A DNA stretch of 64,000 nucleotides, taken from the NCBI GenBank assembly GCA_011947345.1, contig JAAVTG010001021.1, positions 186,001-250,000 on the forward strand. Direction: 5' to 3'. Shown here in pieces: positions 10,709 through 23,200 of this stretch. Each line of letters starts with the position of its first letter. Within the stretch, counting starts at the first letter, position 1. The notes beneath the pieces are model-generated. The model made no database searches, had not been told where the DNA came from, and worked only from the letters and a program-made list of their open reading frames with translations. Position numbers and translations under genes: made by a program. The stretch comes from Phytophthora quininea. Its lineage: Eukaryota > Oomycota > Peronosporomycetes > Peronosporales > Peronosporaceae.

Positions 10709-13700
10709 TCACATGAGCACACACTCGCTTTTTCTTGGCTTGTCCATTCGTTTTGGTACAGTGAGGGCTTCATTTGAGTTGTTGGTAGATTGCTCGGGTG
10801 GTGCTAGATATGTTGCAAGCCTGCTCACTGATGCAATTGCCATGGAACCATGGTCTCGAACGCTGCGTTGGCTGGTTAACGCATTGCCTAAATTCCGCTC
10901 TTCGTCCATTTTGTTCATGGTTGGTTTCTCTGGCGGTGGTAGCATTACAGGTGTGTCGTTGACATACTCGACGACACCGTCCTGGCCACTTACATCGGTC
11001 CGAGATTTGCGAACAACAAACGTGTCAGATCGTTTGCGAATTGTCGTTAGTGCTACATCGATTGCAGATTTCGGGGCGATGGCCGCGTCTTCTTGCTCAT
11101 CCGATTTAAAAGCTGTCGCTTGGCTTTCGCTGTTTGTCGTCGTCTCAGTCTCTTTGATAATTTGCTGCTCCAATTTTGCCTTCAGTACCCTGTTGGTCCT
11201 TTCCAGACTCTCTAAAGCGTTGCGTAGCTCGGCATTTTGAGCTCTCTCCGTGTCGAGCCGTTCCTGAAGACTCAATACCTCCTGCGTTTTGTGCTCGAGT
11301 TCCAAAGTGTTTTCTGCTAACGTCTTCTCCTGGTCGGCAAGTTGCTCTCGACAGTGCTGCAGCAGCGTGTCCGTGTCCTCCTCATCCATTTGCTTCCCTC
11401 TACGACGTCTAACCGACTTCTTTCTGTTTAGTAGCGTGTTCCGGCCGTTCTCATCAGCATTGTAGAACTGCACCGAGCCATCGCCTAAGAGATCTCTAGT
11501 TGATACGGCACTTTTGAGATCCACTGCGTGAGACGCCACTTTGTTAAGGTTACTACTCGGCACAATTCCAAAATGTTAAACTCGAGAGGAGAATCTTCAA
11601 GAAAAGCAATCAACTCCAGAGTAATCTCTTGCTCAACCACTACGTTGAAGTCCAGCAACGGATCAACAGAAGGAGACGCCGTAGGCACAGATTTGTGTTC
11701 CGTCGGCTCATGTTGTTGGTTATTTCCGCAGCACCACGCAAAACTCACATACGCGTCTTTGCATAGTTTTCCGGGGATACCTCGAAGACTCTCGACAAAA
11801 ACGTTTAACCGCAAGTTCGATCCAATGAAGTCGCGGAGTGTCGGAAGAGCTAGCGTCCTCACGTCTTCGGGACAAGTCTCTACTAATTTGTGCTGACATG
11901 CCTGCCATTCGTGCGCTAAAATCGTTGGGGTGATCTCGCATTTCAGGGTCCCACTTGTTCCACCGGAGTGATTAAAAATCGACGTCGACTCGTTAATTTT
12001 GCTACCGAATACCAAGTTCCTCAAGAAGACAAAACTTTTCCCAATCAACTGGGGTCTGGGTGCATCGTAAAAGGGTCGCAGTCGTCGCCGTACGTACTTT
12101 TCCACGTGTCTTCGTACGTTGGCAAGCGGTTGTGCTCAATAAAAGTCTGGTACATTTCCCGCATCACGTAGACGTTTGCATGGAACTGCTCGATATCCCA
12201 CATGACGCCGCGAAACGTACCAGCCTCTTGGAAGTTCACCTCCACTTTCAACTCTGCGCCAATACCATTGCTGATAGCAAGTTCCTCATCTTCAAGCGTC
12301 TCTGCTTTGCTTGACAACGCTGAAAGCACTGGCCCACAAGTGACAAGCTTGAGAGTAAAAAGCGTTTGCTTTTGCAACTCGTCAGCGATCGTGTTGGCTT
12401 CGTTCACTAACGGAATCGATTGCAGCAACAAGTTGTCGTACTTCGCACGCTCGATGCGCTCTCGCTCTTTTGCGAGCCGAGCACTTTAGCTTCCCGCATC
12501 TGTTTCTGCAACGAGGCTTCGAGTTCTGTTTGCCTCAACACTAGTTCCTGTTGTTTCTTCTCGAACGATATCTCGGCTTTGACCAGTTCTTCGGCCAATT
12601 TGGTCTCTTGCTGAGCCAGTTGCTCTGCGAGTTTTCGTTTGTCGTTATCACCCTCTGTTTGCATTTGGTTCTTGATTTCTAGCTCCTTCGACTTCATCTG
12701 CTCGTTTAATGATCGCACATGCAGTTCCCACTCTACTCGCTGCTTGACAAGCTTCTCTTCAGCAAGCTTTTGCTCTTGTTGCATCCTGGTTGTAGTACAG
12801 GTGGTGTATGTTAGATGATCATTCCCAGCATCTTGACAAAAAAGCAAACGGCTCACATTTCCTCCATTTCTTCATACGCGCATCCATTTCCCATTTTTCC
12901 TTTTCGGCTATCTCTTCAAGCTCCAAGGCTGCTTGAATTTGCTTGCTATTGAGCTCTTTCATGGCGCTCAGCCAATCAAACCGTGACTCGAGTGCGAGTT
13001 CTTCTGCACTGGGAGTTTCTAGTCGAGCGGATGGAATGACAACCTACTCGATATTAGTCTCATCAGTAGACAGAGAGCAGCTAGTGAAGTACGCACCCGA
13101 AACACGTTGGAATTGCCCAAGATCAGTCTGTCACAGTGATGTAGCTCCACTTCTTCTCCCTCTTTCGCAGGTTGCCCATTCACGAACACCTTTGCACCTT
13201 GACAAGCCGTTATAACAACGATGTATTGCGTCTCAAACCTTTCCATCTCGGGTGCCTCCTCGGAAGTTTTATCCACTTCGAGTCTTGTAATGACGCAATG
13301 CTCCTTCACAATACCGAGACCACCAACCACAATATTCTGCTCTTCGTCCGCATCGATTCGGCCCACCTTGTTCGCGCCTGTACTAATAAAATATACCAAC
13401 TTTTCCGTCATTTGTTGGTCTTCGTTCAGATTCAGGAGATGAGGATTCTACGCGTAAACATTCGTAAGTCAGTGCTTCTTGACATCACGATACGTTGTCG
13501 GCCTTACCGTCGTCGCCCTTTCCTTCAGCTCATTCGTGTTGCTAGCAAGCCCTAACACTTTAAGCTGCTCTTCGCGTTTTCGAGCAAGTTCTTCGGTCTC
13601 TTTAAGACGTTCGTTCCACGATTTCTGTCAACGAATACTTGTCAATAGAGACCTCAATTATAAGTCATTAAACCACGTACCTCGCTCTCCTGGAGAAGAC

Positions 13701-15548
13701 GTTGGTTTTCCTCCAGTTGTTCTCGTATCGTCGCTAACTCTCGTTCTCGAGCAGTGTTTATTCGCGGTGAGCAAAATCCGAGCTCGCCATTCATTTCGCT
13801 GACTCCTCTTGATGAAGGTCGAGCGTCCATGTTCTCCGTCATTGACTTTCGCAGCATGTCTAATTCCTCTTTCAGCTGGACTCATAGCAACACGTTAGAG
13901 AACCAAGAAATAGCGTCTCTCAAGCATTTTGTCTAAGAACCTGGCGAATGAGAAGTTGATTGGGATCTTCGTTCACGATGGCCTTGTTTTTAATCTGCTT
14001 CGCTCTGTCTGCGTAGCGCAAAGTACCCAGTGTTTCCTAATAACGATACATACTCTTATTACCAAGAACACATGGATGAACATCGCCAAGCTCGTACCGA
14101 ATAATTTACGCTAGCAGGACTCAGCGCAGCAATCATTATCGTTTTCGAGTTCCCACCCAGCGAATCTTTTAGTAGATGGGTCTGATCACAACAGCTACAC
14201 CACGTGAGAATTTGCTTAGGATAATATCGCATAACTTTACGTACGAGCTTTGAATTCCGGTAGGGGACCAACACTTTCTTGCCGTTTGCAAGATCTGCTA
14301 GGGCAGAAATACAGTTTCCAAGGGCTGACAATGACTAAGGAGATAAATAATTAGCAGAATCCCCATAAAATTAAGACGATCAACGACTCCATACCTGATT
14401 GATGGCAGCCCCTCTTTTAGCCGTGATCCGGTGGCTCCTGTGCTAGTTGCTCTCTCGCTTCCGGCCAGATCGATCAAGTTGATTCGACTCACTTTGTCCA
14501 TCATTTTGCCACTCATCGGATTAAGTTCCGACTGCGTAACGATGATCTGAAAGATAGTGTGCGCGCGGGAGCTTGTAGCGTTCATGTTTGTAGAAGCGGT
14601 TGTCCGTGCTAAAATACCGGCATTCATCAACTAGCGAAAATATTAGTACGACTGGCAATGATAAGGTTAGTAAAACGTACTGTGTCGATTTCTGAGTAGG
14701 AAGAAACTGCGCTTCGAGTTAACCCTTCAGCGTACGGGCCTTGACTAGGATGATCGCGGACCTTTAGGTTGTCTGAAGAGGGATTGAACAAGTCTAGACA
14801 ACATGATCTCCGTTAGACTGTCGTGCATCCTTTTAAATGGCAAGTAGGAAAGATACCTTTCACTCGCTCGTTGTAGATCTCCATCATGCTTGCTTCCACC
14901 TTAAACGTCACTCTAGCTGTGCTTTCGTCGATCCGTTGAAAAATGACTTCCGAAGCTTTCGGGATGATACCTTTGTCGCTTCCGTAGCCCACCATAGAGA
15001 AAGATTTCCCGGCGCCTAAAAACCATTCGTCAGCTATAGGCACGAAATCGACAGCAACGCAGCGTACCCGTTTGGCCGTACGCGAACAAACTAACGTTAA
15101 ATCCATTCCACGCGTGCTCCAGCACCTACTCACAGCGTTATTCACCTTAAAACCTCCTCGATATCAACCAGCCCAGCTTCGTACACACCTTGACGCCGAT
15201 ATCTTCCCACACAGTTAGCTGGGAAGCATGATCAGGCTCGGACGGCGGCACAAAACTGTTGTAACTATTGACACAAATCCAATCAGATCAGCTGTGTTGC
15301 AGGTTCAAATACAGAGTCAAATGCAATACCTGTAGTCGAAGGTGAACGCTTTCTCCGTGTTGGTTTCTGGGTCCGTGATGATCGTTTGCTGCGTCTCCTG
15401 ACCATCCCTACAATTGGGTGTGTCAGCATCAGCCACAACAGTGTAGAGAACTCCATTGCCGCTTACGGATGCAGGACGTGCTCTCCATGGACTTTTCCCG
15501 CTCGTTAAAAGGCCTGACGCGCACCGCCACCTGCACATTTTCCGACAT
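10709..15548 (-). CDS. Kinesin-3 family motor with FHA domain and C-terminal CaaX box (many exons)
   Basis: Plus-end type microtubule motor. The ATG at 15548 opens [18 protein letters not shown]. The motor has the P-loop GQTG|AGKS across an intron, switch I NATSSRAH and switch II DLAGSE. Then come a neck/coiled region (13650-13860), an FHA domain (about 13411-13060, [18 protein letters not shown]), a long coiled coil (12850-12480), a kinesin-3 stalk region with [13 protein letters not shown] (about 12240), and a C2-like/DUF3694 part ending LEFNI. The last 285 residues are a tail with a further coiled coil, ending [15 protein letters not shown]: a basic patch plus a CaaX motif. Frame breaks occur near 15480, 12485, 12050 and 11560. 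Some small exons in 13860-15300 could not be placed exactly. FHA plus this tail suggests vesicle transport. Confidence 0.88.
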
Positions 15549-16019
15549 GGCCAGAGCCTGTTCTTACAAGGCGAAGCCGATAATAATAAATGCAGCGCCG
15601 TTTCACCTCTCCATGCTATAAGGTTTTTGCTTCAAGATTTATAGTATCCCCATCAATAATGACGACTGGCGAATTTCTCGGTGGTCCAGGACGACACCAA
15701 GGGCAGATCTGCAGTCTAGCAGGCGTCAAATAGATAGAATAGAGGCCGATGAAGCAGTAGGCAATGCCTCCTCTGCTCTGACGTCGCTTACAGGACGCCC
15801 AAGACAGCTTGTAGAGCAGGCAATTTTGCTGAGACTTTCGTCGTGGAAAAGCCATCTGGTACGTTTTTGGCACAATTCGTCGTGGCCCTACAATCCTTGG
15901 CCGCACCACCAGGAGGTCAAAGACACGCGCCTGCTCCCTTGCAGCACTTGCCGCTGCAGGCAACCAGAACCGAAGAGGGCTCGAGCGGTGGCAGTGGGTC
16001 ACTCGTCGCTGCCTTCGTC

Positions 16020-17359
16020 ATGCTGTCGCTCTCGTCTCGCGCGCGCGTGGCACTAGTTGCCTCGCCACACCGTCGGCCTATGATCCGCATCCTGTCGACG
16101 CGTCCGACAGCCGCCACGACCGCCAAAGCTGCTGCCACCACGATCGAAGCTACAGATGTAGCGCCGCTCAGCAATGCACTGACGATGCCACTCAAGGAGC
16201 GCATGGAGATCTACGGACAGCTGGCCAAGACGCGACTCAGTGCGCTGGTGGTGCTCACGACCGGCGCCGGCTTCCTGATGGCCGGCGGCCCCATCTCGTG
16301 GGGAACTTTTGCAGCCGCCACCGTCGGGACGTCGCTGGCTGCCGCCTCCGCCAACACCTTCAACCAGTGCTGGGAGGTGGAGCTGGACGCCAAGATGCAC
16401 CGAACGCAACGACGTCCGTTGCCTTCGGGACGGATCTCCAAGCCCCACGCTCTTGCTTTCGGAGCGGCGACGGCGACGGCTAGTACCGCCATCTTGGCGG
16501 CCGGTTGCAGTCCGTTGGTGGCGTCGCTGGGCGCCTTCAACATCGGACTCTACTCGCTCGTTTACACTCCCATGAAAATGCGCAGCGAGTGGAACACGTG
16601 GGTGGGCTCTGTGGTGGGCGCCATCCCGCCCATTATGGGCTGGGCGGCCGCTACGGGCACGGTGTTGTCGCCGGAGGCAGCACTTCATGCGTATTTGATG
16701 TACTGCTGGCAGATGCCGCACTTCTTCGCGCTGAGTTGGCGGTCCCGCAAGGACTACGGCCGTGGAGGATACAAGATGGTAGCGTGCAACGACCCCACGG
16801 GATCTCGGAGTGCTTCCTTGGCACTGCGATACTCGTACTACATGGGGGCGATCCCGATCGTCGCTGCACTCACGGACGCGACCAGCTACATGTTCGCGGT
16901 GGAAGGCACCGTCGTGAACGCCTACACCATCTACCTGGCACACAAGTTCTACGCCAACCCCAACAACGCCACGGCTCAAAAGGTCTTTTGGCGTCGCTGT
17001 GGTACTTGCCAGTGGTCATGGGCTGCATGGTGCTGCACAGCCAGCAGTGGATGGACGAAGAGGAGGTCGAGACCAAGAAGGAGACCAACCTGTGGCGCGA
17101 GGCCTTTTTGGGCGAGGTGGAAAACTACCAGCCCGAGGACTTTACCGTCGCTTACGAGGAGAGCTCCATGTCGGCGTGGCTGGTCTCCAAGGTGCGTGGC
17201 ATCCGCCACAGCCTTCGGGAATTCTGCATTCACGAGAATCTTTGGGGAGTGAAGGACGGCCAGCACCAGGCCGACGAGTCCAACCTGCTGTGCCCCGTTC
17301 ACGTTGGCCACCAAGCCCAGGAGACCATGGCCATCACAGCGCAGGCCTCTCGGAAGTAA
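16020..17359 (+). CDS. COX10: Protoheme IX farnesyltransferase (COX10), one frame break
   Basis: Mitochondrial inner-membrane enzyme that adds a farnesyl group to haem B to make haem O for cytochrome c oxidase. The ATG at 16020 starts an Arg/Ser/Ala-rich leader typical of a mitochondrial presequence (to about residue 50). The prenyl-diphosphate motif NTFNQCWEVELDAKMHRT and the second motif in YTPMKMRSEWNTWVG...GAIPPIMGW are clear, with about eight hydrophobic helices. At the T-run 16986-16989 the frame breaks; with one more T the helix reads KVFLASLWYLPVVMG and the protein runs on to 17359. The hydrophilic tail of about 100 residues is longer than in bacterial homologues. The gene is divergent from the kinesin. 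Confidence 0.92.
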
Positions 17360-17502
17360 GGATCTATATGTTGTAAGGAAGAAGACGCCAACGACGACAG
17401 CTGGCTTGTATATAAGCAGCCAGCGCACGATGAAGCAGAAATCAAAAGACAAAAAGTTTGCTAGAGCGCAACAGCGCACAAAAATCTAGTGTATCATGGT
17501 GC

Positions 17503-19119
17503 TCACCACTTAATGCCCAACGGATTGGACTGTTCGAGCTTGGGGACTGCGTGGTATTGCGTGTGCAAGACGGACCGAGCTGCTTCAGAGAATGGAACGC
17601 CGCCCAAGTATTTCTCGTAGACGTACTTGACGGCAGGATTGGCGATGGGGTCGCGCACTTGCAGTTCTTTGAAACGGGTATTGACATTATCGAGCAGCTC
17701 CGATGCCAACAACGTCGACTTTGGCCTGATCTGCCCGCCTCCATTTAAACACCCACTCGGACACGCCATGATCTCAACGTACTGGTACGGACACCTGTTG
17801 CGGCGGATCTTCGTCATGATGGACTGAATGTTGCGGAAACCGTAGGCGACGGCGAATTTCAGAACCTCCTGCCCTTCGACCACTAGCGAAACCTCGCGGA
17901 AATCGGGGTTGCGGCCGGTCACGTACTCCAGCGGACCGCCAATCTCAACGTTGAAGAGTTCCTTGGCTGCGTAGCGGAAAATGTGCTCCAGATGACCGCC
18001 CGAGCTGGCGTTCAAATTGCTTCCCAAGACACTCGATCCATCCTCTGAAATGCCACTCAGCATGGTCTCGTCGGGTGAAAGCGACGCCAGCTCTAGCGAT
18101 GCGAAGTCCACCTCCAGTGCTGTGATCAGATCGATAATCTCCGTCGTGGCAAGCACACAGTCCACATCTTTAGTCGCGTTCTCGGGGTCCTGGAAGTCCT
18201 TACGAGACGCCTCCAACTTTTGTCAAAGCAGGGCATGACTGCAACATGGTAGACCTCGTTTGGTGCGACGCCGTGCTCAGCGCTAACAAACCGCTTGATG
18301 AGCGAACCTGCGATCTGTTGCGGCGACTTGGTCGTGTCGATGAACGGGATCGCATTGGGCTGAGACTTTTCCGCGTAACAAATCCATCCAGGACAGGACG
18401 ATGCCAGCATGGGCATCGCTCGCAGCGGATCCTGCAGAGGATTGGCTGGTGTGCTGGGCTCCAGAAACTCCGTCTTGGCGGACGACACAGCTACTGAGGA
18501 CGGTGGTCTCGCCCACTTTGTTTTTGCTGGTTGCGGTATCGATGCAGGAACTCTGCGCGTGACTCGAGCAGCGCAAAGTCGCCGCTGCATGTGGAGTCGA
18601 TCACCAGGTTGACTCCGAGCTGTCGGAAGAGCGTCACGAGCTTGCGGTGCACGGCAATGACTGGCATCTGAAAGTGGGCCGCCAGAGAGGCCCGCGACTG
18701 CGGCGACAGTGTCACCACGACGCTCTTGAACGTTCCGGCCTGCAGCACGTCCAGCATCTCCTGGTAGCTTTGCTGCGAGATCAGCACAGTCTCGGCCGAC
18801 GTGACGCAGCCGCTGCAGGCCAGGCAGTCGTCCAGCGAGATGGTGGCCTTCTCCTGCTGCGTGGAGCGGATGATGTTGGGCCGGACGGGCTGCGGCACGG
18901 CCAGGTCGGCGGCCGAGAGCTCCGTCTCCAGCGTGATCTTGGCCAGACCGTTGCCGCCATTATTGGCTGTGGGCTTGTCCGACGACGTGAACAGCGGGTT
19001 CACGCAGGCCTGCGACGGCTGGATGTAGTCGTCCAGGTCGCCGAGAAACACGGACGCCTGCAGCAGCAATACGAGTGAGTATTGGCGCATGCGCAGAAGG
19101 TGGAGACGCCGCTTACCAT
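17503..19119 (-). CDS. NAR1: Cytosolic Fe-S cluster assembly factor NAR1 (NARFL/CIAO3), two frame breaks
   Basis: Iron-only-hydrogenase-like protein that links early and late steps of cytosolic and nuclear Fe-S protein assembly. The first coding exon is only the ATG (19117-19119), followed by GTAAGC; a 59-nt intron leads to exon 2 at 19057 (ASVFLGDLDDYIQPSQAC). The N-terminal cluster Cys are in SQAC and CLACSGC; the second site uses CSGDFAL, SSCPGWICYAE, VMPCFDK and MACPSGCLNGGGQ. The protein ends in Trp (GIKW), as Nar1 proteins typically do. Frame breaks lie near 18515 and at the T-run 18218-18221, where one more base gives CFDKKLEASRKDF. It converges on COX10; both serve metal-cofactor biogenesis, though neighbours need not be co-regulated. 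Confidence 0.93.
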
Positions 19120-20254
19120 TGTTGGTCCAATTCAATTGTGGTGGTGGCGGACGAAGATGAGTGAGCTCGATTTAACAAATGTTGCAATGCTACATATTTT
19201 AGTGATGTCTTTTACACAATCTGATCAGATCGATACGCAATCAGAGACCATCATTCTTTTTCTTTTCAAATTGGCCTGCAGGTGGCCAAGCTGCATTGGA
19301 GTCGCGTTTTGCCAAATACAAGTATCAAGACTCAGCTCAGGTATGAATGGCAACAGGTCGTGGTTTGAGTGCGTTGCGAAGCTCGCATCGTTGATGTCGA
19401 AGAATAACTTCCTCTAAAGCAGGTGCATGACTCGTGAGTAGTGTGAGCTCAATTGTGACGTTGCCATCGACTGGTGTGTTAGCAGCTCTGTGGCCAGCAG
19501 GCAGCCAGCGCTCAGTTTGCGAAACCTTGCAGGCCTCCAAGCGCTCACTTCGGCTCTAATATTTTGCCAGAGCAGGAGAGACCATCGTCAACAACTAGCC
19601 ACAGTATAGCAAGCCTTCACCTGCATCTCGAGCTGATGGCAGGACAAAGTGCCGCCCGGTCACGCTGGACTCGCCAATAGTTGGCAGGAAATATACGACC
19701 CCTGATATCGTAGCCCAGCAAGTTCAATACAAGTCCATCTTCTTCAAGCGGAAGCACTGGGTGCAGTTCCTCGCCTTGCAGGAGCTCTACGTCTTGATCC
19801 TCTGCAATAGGGCGCGCAATGGCAAGCACACCATGCCCCAAACGTTCAGAACCTGTCTTGGCGAGAATACAAGTGTCTATGAAGCCATCCATCACAACGT
19901 GCGCGCTGATCAGATCCTCATCAGATTTACACTTGTCCCCACTATACCGACCTTTCGCCGTGCTATGTAGTCAATTCCCTACGTGACTTTTCGGCACTGG
20001 CTTTTCGAGCGGGACAGACGAGAGTCCACCCGCACAATTGCTGCCGACTGCGTTCACTCGTCGCCCCATCGACCGTCGCGCGCTCGCCGGAGAAGGAAGA
20101 GAGCGAGCTCCATCGTGTCTTTCCGCCCCCGGCAGCCGGAGAGACCGCCGCGGACGCTTCCCGGCCCCTGAAATACAGACTGCGACACTAAACACGGCCA
20201 AGCTGGCGGACGACTGCGAGGACAGCGGGCGTGGTGACCCCCGAGGATGCCAAG
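19120..20254. other. Intergenic region between two divergent genes
   Basis: About 1.1 kb upstream of both NAR1 (minus) and the GPCR fusion (plus). No convincing coding pattern, RNA gene or repeat was seen. It is one of the longest gaps outside the mobile-element region, so the GPCR gene may have a longer regulatory region or 5' leader. Confidence 0.5.
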
Positions 20255-23200
20255 ATGTCCCCCAACTCTCGACTAGCGATAGGCCGCTGGGCGCTGGCGC
20301 TGGTCGCGCTCTTGGGCGCTGCAGGACCTGCACAGGCCGACATGAGCGACTTCCCCAGCTCGCTGGGCTACGCCTGCGAGAGCAACAAGTGCATCCACTC
20401 GACAGATAGCTCAACGACGCTCTACACGGATGCCGTGAGCTGCGTCAAGGCCTGCCGGTCCTCCAACCTGCAGAACGTGGACGAAGGCAGCGACCTCACG
20501 GACGTGGCCACCATTAAGTTCATGTCGTCTTTGAACGGCACGTGCTCCAACTGCTCGCTCGTGGCCACGACCGTCTACAACTTCCCGCAGATGCTCGGGA
20601 CGTTCGACTTGACTGCAGCGTCGGTGGCCTCGTCGTCGTGCAATTTTACAGCAGAGATCACCATCAGTACGCCAACCTTATGGGTGCTGGAAGGCACAGC
20701 CTCCGACTGCTTCGCAGGAGCGTCGGACAATGGGGTGGAATGCTCGCGGGATGGAAACTCGACGGTGATGACATTAGATGCAGAGCAGCTGTCTGTGCTC
20801 ATGGCAGTGCAGAACAGTTACGAGTTTGTGGTGGACCAGGTCACGACGCGACTAGGACCTGGCAGCTTCACAGAGCAAAACACCTTCACGATGAAGTTCG
20901 ACGGAACAGGATGCTTGTCTTCGTCTGGTAGTGGCTCGACGCAACAGGCTTTTGAGCTGGACCTGACGTCGGAATCGTACGAGCTGATCGGCACCTTTTC
21001 GGACGTCTCGATGGAAGCGGAAAACGGCGTCATTATGACCTCGACGCCGGTTACAATCAGCGTCAAGAGTGGCGCAGTGTTGAGTGCTGGTGGCTTTTTC
21101 TTGCTGCGTGTAGCAAGTGGCAACGAGGGCAAGTTTAGCGAGTTGATCGACAACGTGACTTCGGCGTCGATGGTGCTGCCAGACTCGTCGAGTTCGGATC
21201 CGGTCGCGCTGGATCTGTTTGTTGGCGCGTCCAACATTTCGTTCACGATCCCAGACTCATTTACAGGTAGTATCCAGAACGGCGACCGGGTCAACATCAC
21301 GTTCGCATCGCTTCAGAATCCTGCCAACACCTCAACGACGATCGACAAGGTGTATCTTTCAGCGTATCAAGGCCTGGCCAATGCGGTGGACAACTCGCCT
21401 ATCAGCTACTACGAAGTAGATGATGCTCGGCGTTCACTCAAGGCCGCTACCTTGGACATCATGACGGTGGTCGTGTATGGCGCGTGCTTCTTGTTCTCAC
21501 TAGTGATTATCCGGTGGCACGGTTTGCCGCTGACGGTAAACACTCTCTGGACGGATTTGGTGGCGATTACAGCGCTGTTTTCGTTCGCAGCGGGGTGCGG
21601 CGGCTACCTCGTTTGGGTCATCCAGCCTTCCAAGGCCTATGTGCACTGGTACACGGCTCAGTACTTTTTCAACACAGCGATGATTCTTTCGTTGTGCTTC
21701 CACTGGGCGACTGTGCTGTCGTTCAAGTGCTTCAAGAAGCTGACGTTCACGTCGCCCGTTGTGATCGCGTACGTACTGCTAAACTTGTGCGTGCTGTCCT
21801 TTATTGTCGTGGTATCTGTCATGTCGGAAGCAAAGCTGGAATGTGTTTACGACAAAGAGTCGACGGAATGCTCGTCGGAGGAGGAGTGTGCTCTCTCAAT
21901 TGCTGCTGAGGGGAAAATCGTCCGCTCAGCTATTGATGTGTGCGAGATGGAAGCATTCTACCTGGCGTTTGGCACGGGCTTCATTGTCTACACCCTGATG
22001 CTCATGCTGCTGGGGTGCATGGTTATGAGTCGCGGTCGAACGCTGATGCTGAACGAAGACCCATCCGATGCACGGATCCGCAAGTCGCTCACGATTTTCT
22101 ATGCGATTATTGCTACGACTTGCGTGCTGTACATCTCGGCTCAAGTCATCTACATCGCCCAGTACGTCTCCCACAAAGGCGAAGAGAACCAGCTATCCGA
22201 CGTGGTGTGGTACATTTTTATTGTGTGGCTTCCCACAGCCTTCCTCCGTTGCTACTACTCTTTTGCAGTGGAACCCGAGCACGGAAAATATCCGACAGGA
22301 TGAAGCGCCCTCGGTGGATCAGTCTTCAAAGGAAGATGTATTCAACTACACTCCGCGGTCTTCCGGCTCTTCGAGCCACATGCCGTACTCGAAGGTGCTG
22401 CGCGACCGGATGAGCTTGGGCGAATCCATGATCAACAGCGATGAACCTGGTAGTCGTCTACGTATTATTGTACGGCTGAAGCTTCCGGCGACTTTTGATC
22501 GAGCGTGCTTTGTCTCGCTCGATTTCTATTCGTCGAAGGAGACCATTACCTCGAGCAACTCCCTGAACTCCATCTCCAACGCTGCCGCATGGAAATGTGT
22601 TGGCACTACAGAACCGGTGGGGGTAGCGGGTGAAACCGAGTCCGTGTTGACTACGGGATCAACACATACAATCTTCCCTTTCGTTGCTGTGTTGGAGGTC
22701 CCTGTTGTCGGGCCTGCATCCAATACGCTGCTGCGCTTCATGGTACACGCGAGCACGCTTGGAAAGCGCGACACTTCGACTGAGCTATCGGGACGGTACT
22801 TGGACCGTTCCAGCTCGAGTTCACGAAGTCAAGATACCTCTTCCAACCCGCAGTTGTCCTTCCAGATGACGATGTTCCACCCTGTGCTGGAGTTCGTAAC
22901 ATCGTCGCAAGCAGTGCTGGACGCAGCAGCGAGTGGACACTCGTTGAACATCCACCCAACGGACGACCACACGTGTGCGATCTTGGAGGAGTTCCCTTCG
23001 ATGCAGAGCGAGATCAACAACATGCTGATGGGCAACGCCAAGAATGCCGAGCTGAGTGTGCAGACGGTCATGATGCCTGGCGATATCGGAAACCGCGACG
23101 AAGCTTCGTCACACAAGAACATTGGCAACATTATCCGCTTCTTCCAATACGACACGGAAGATGGCGGTGGTGGTCTTGTGGTGGAAGACTTGCAGGAAAG

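Noticed and set aside
16053..16979. Open frame of 308 codons on the minus strand
   Set aside because: Antisense shadow of COX10, whose motifs are clear on the plus strand.
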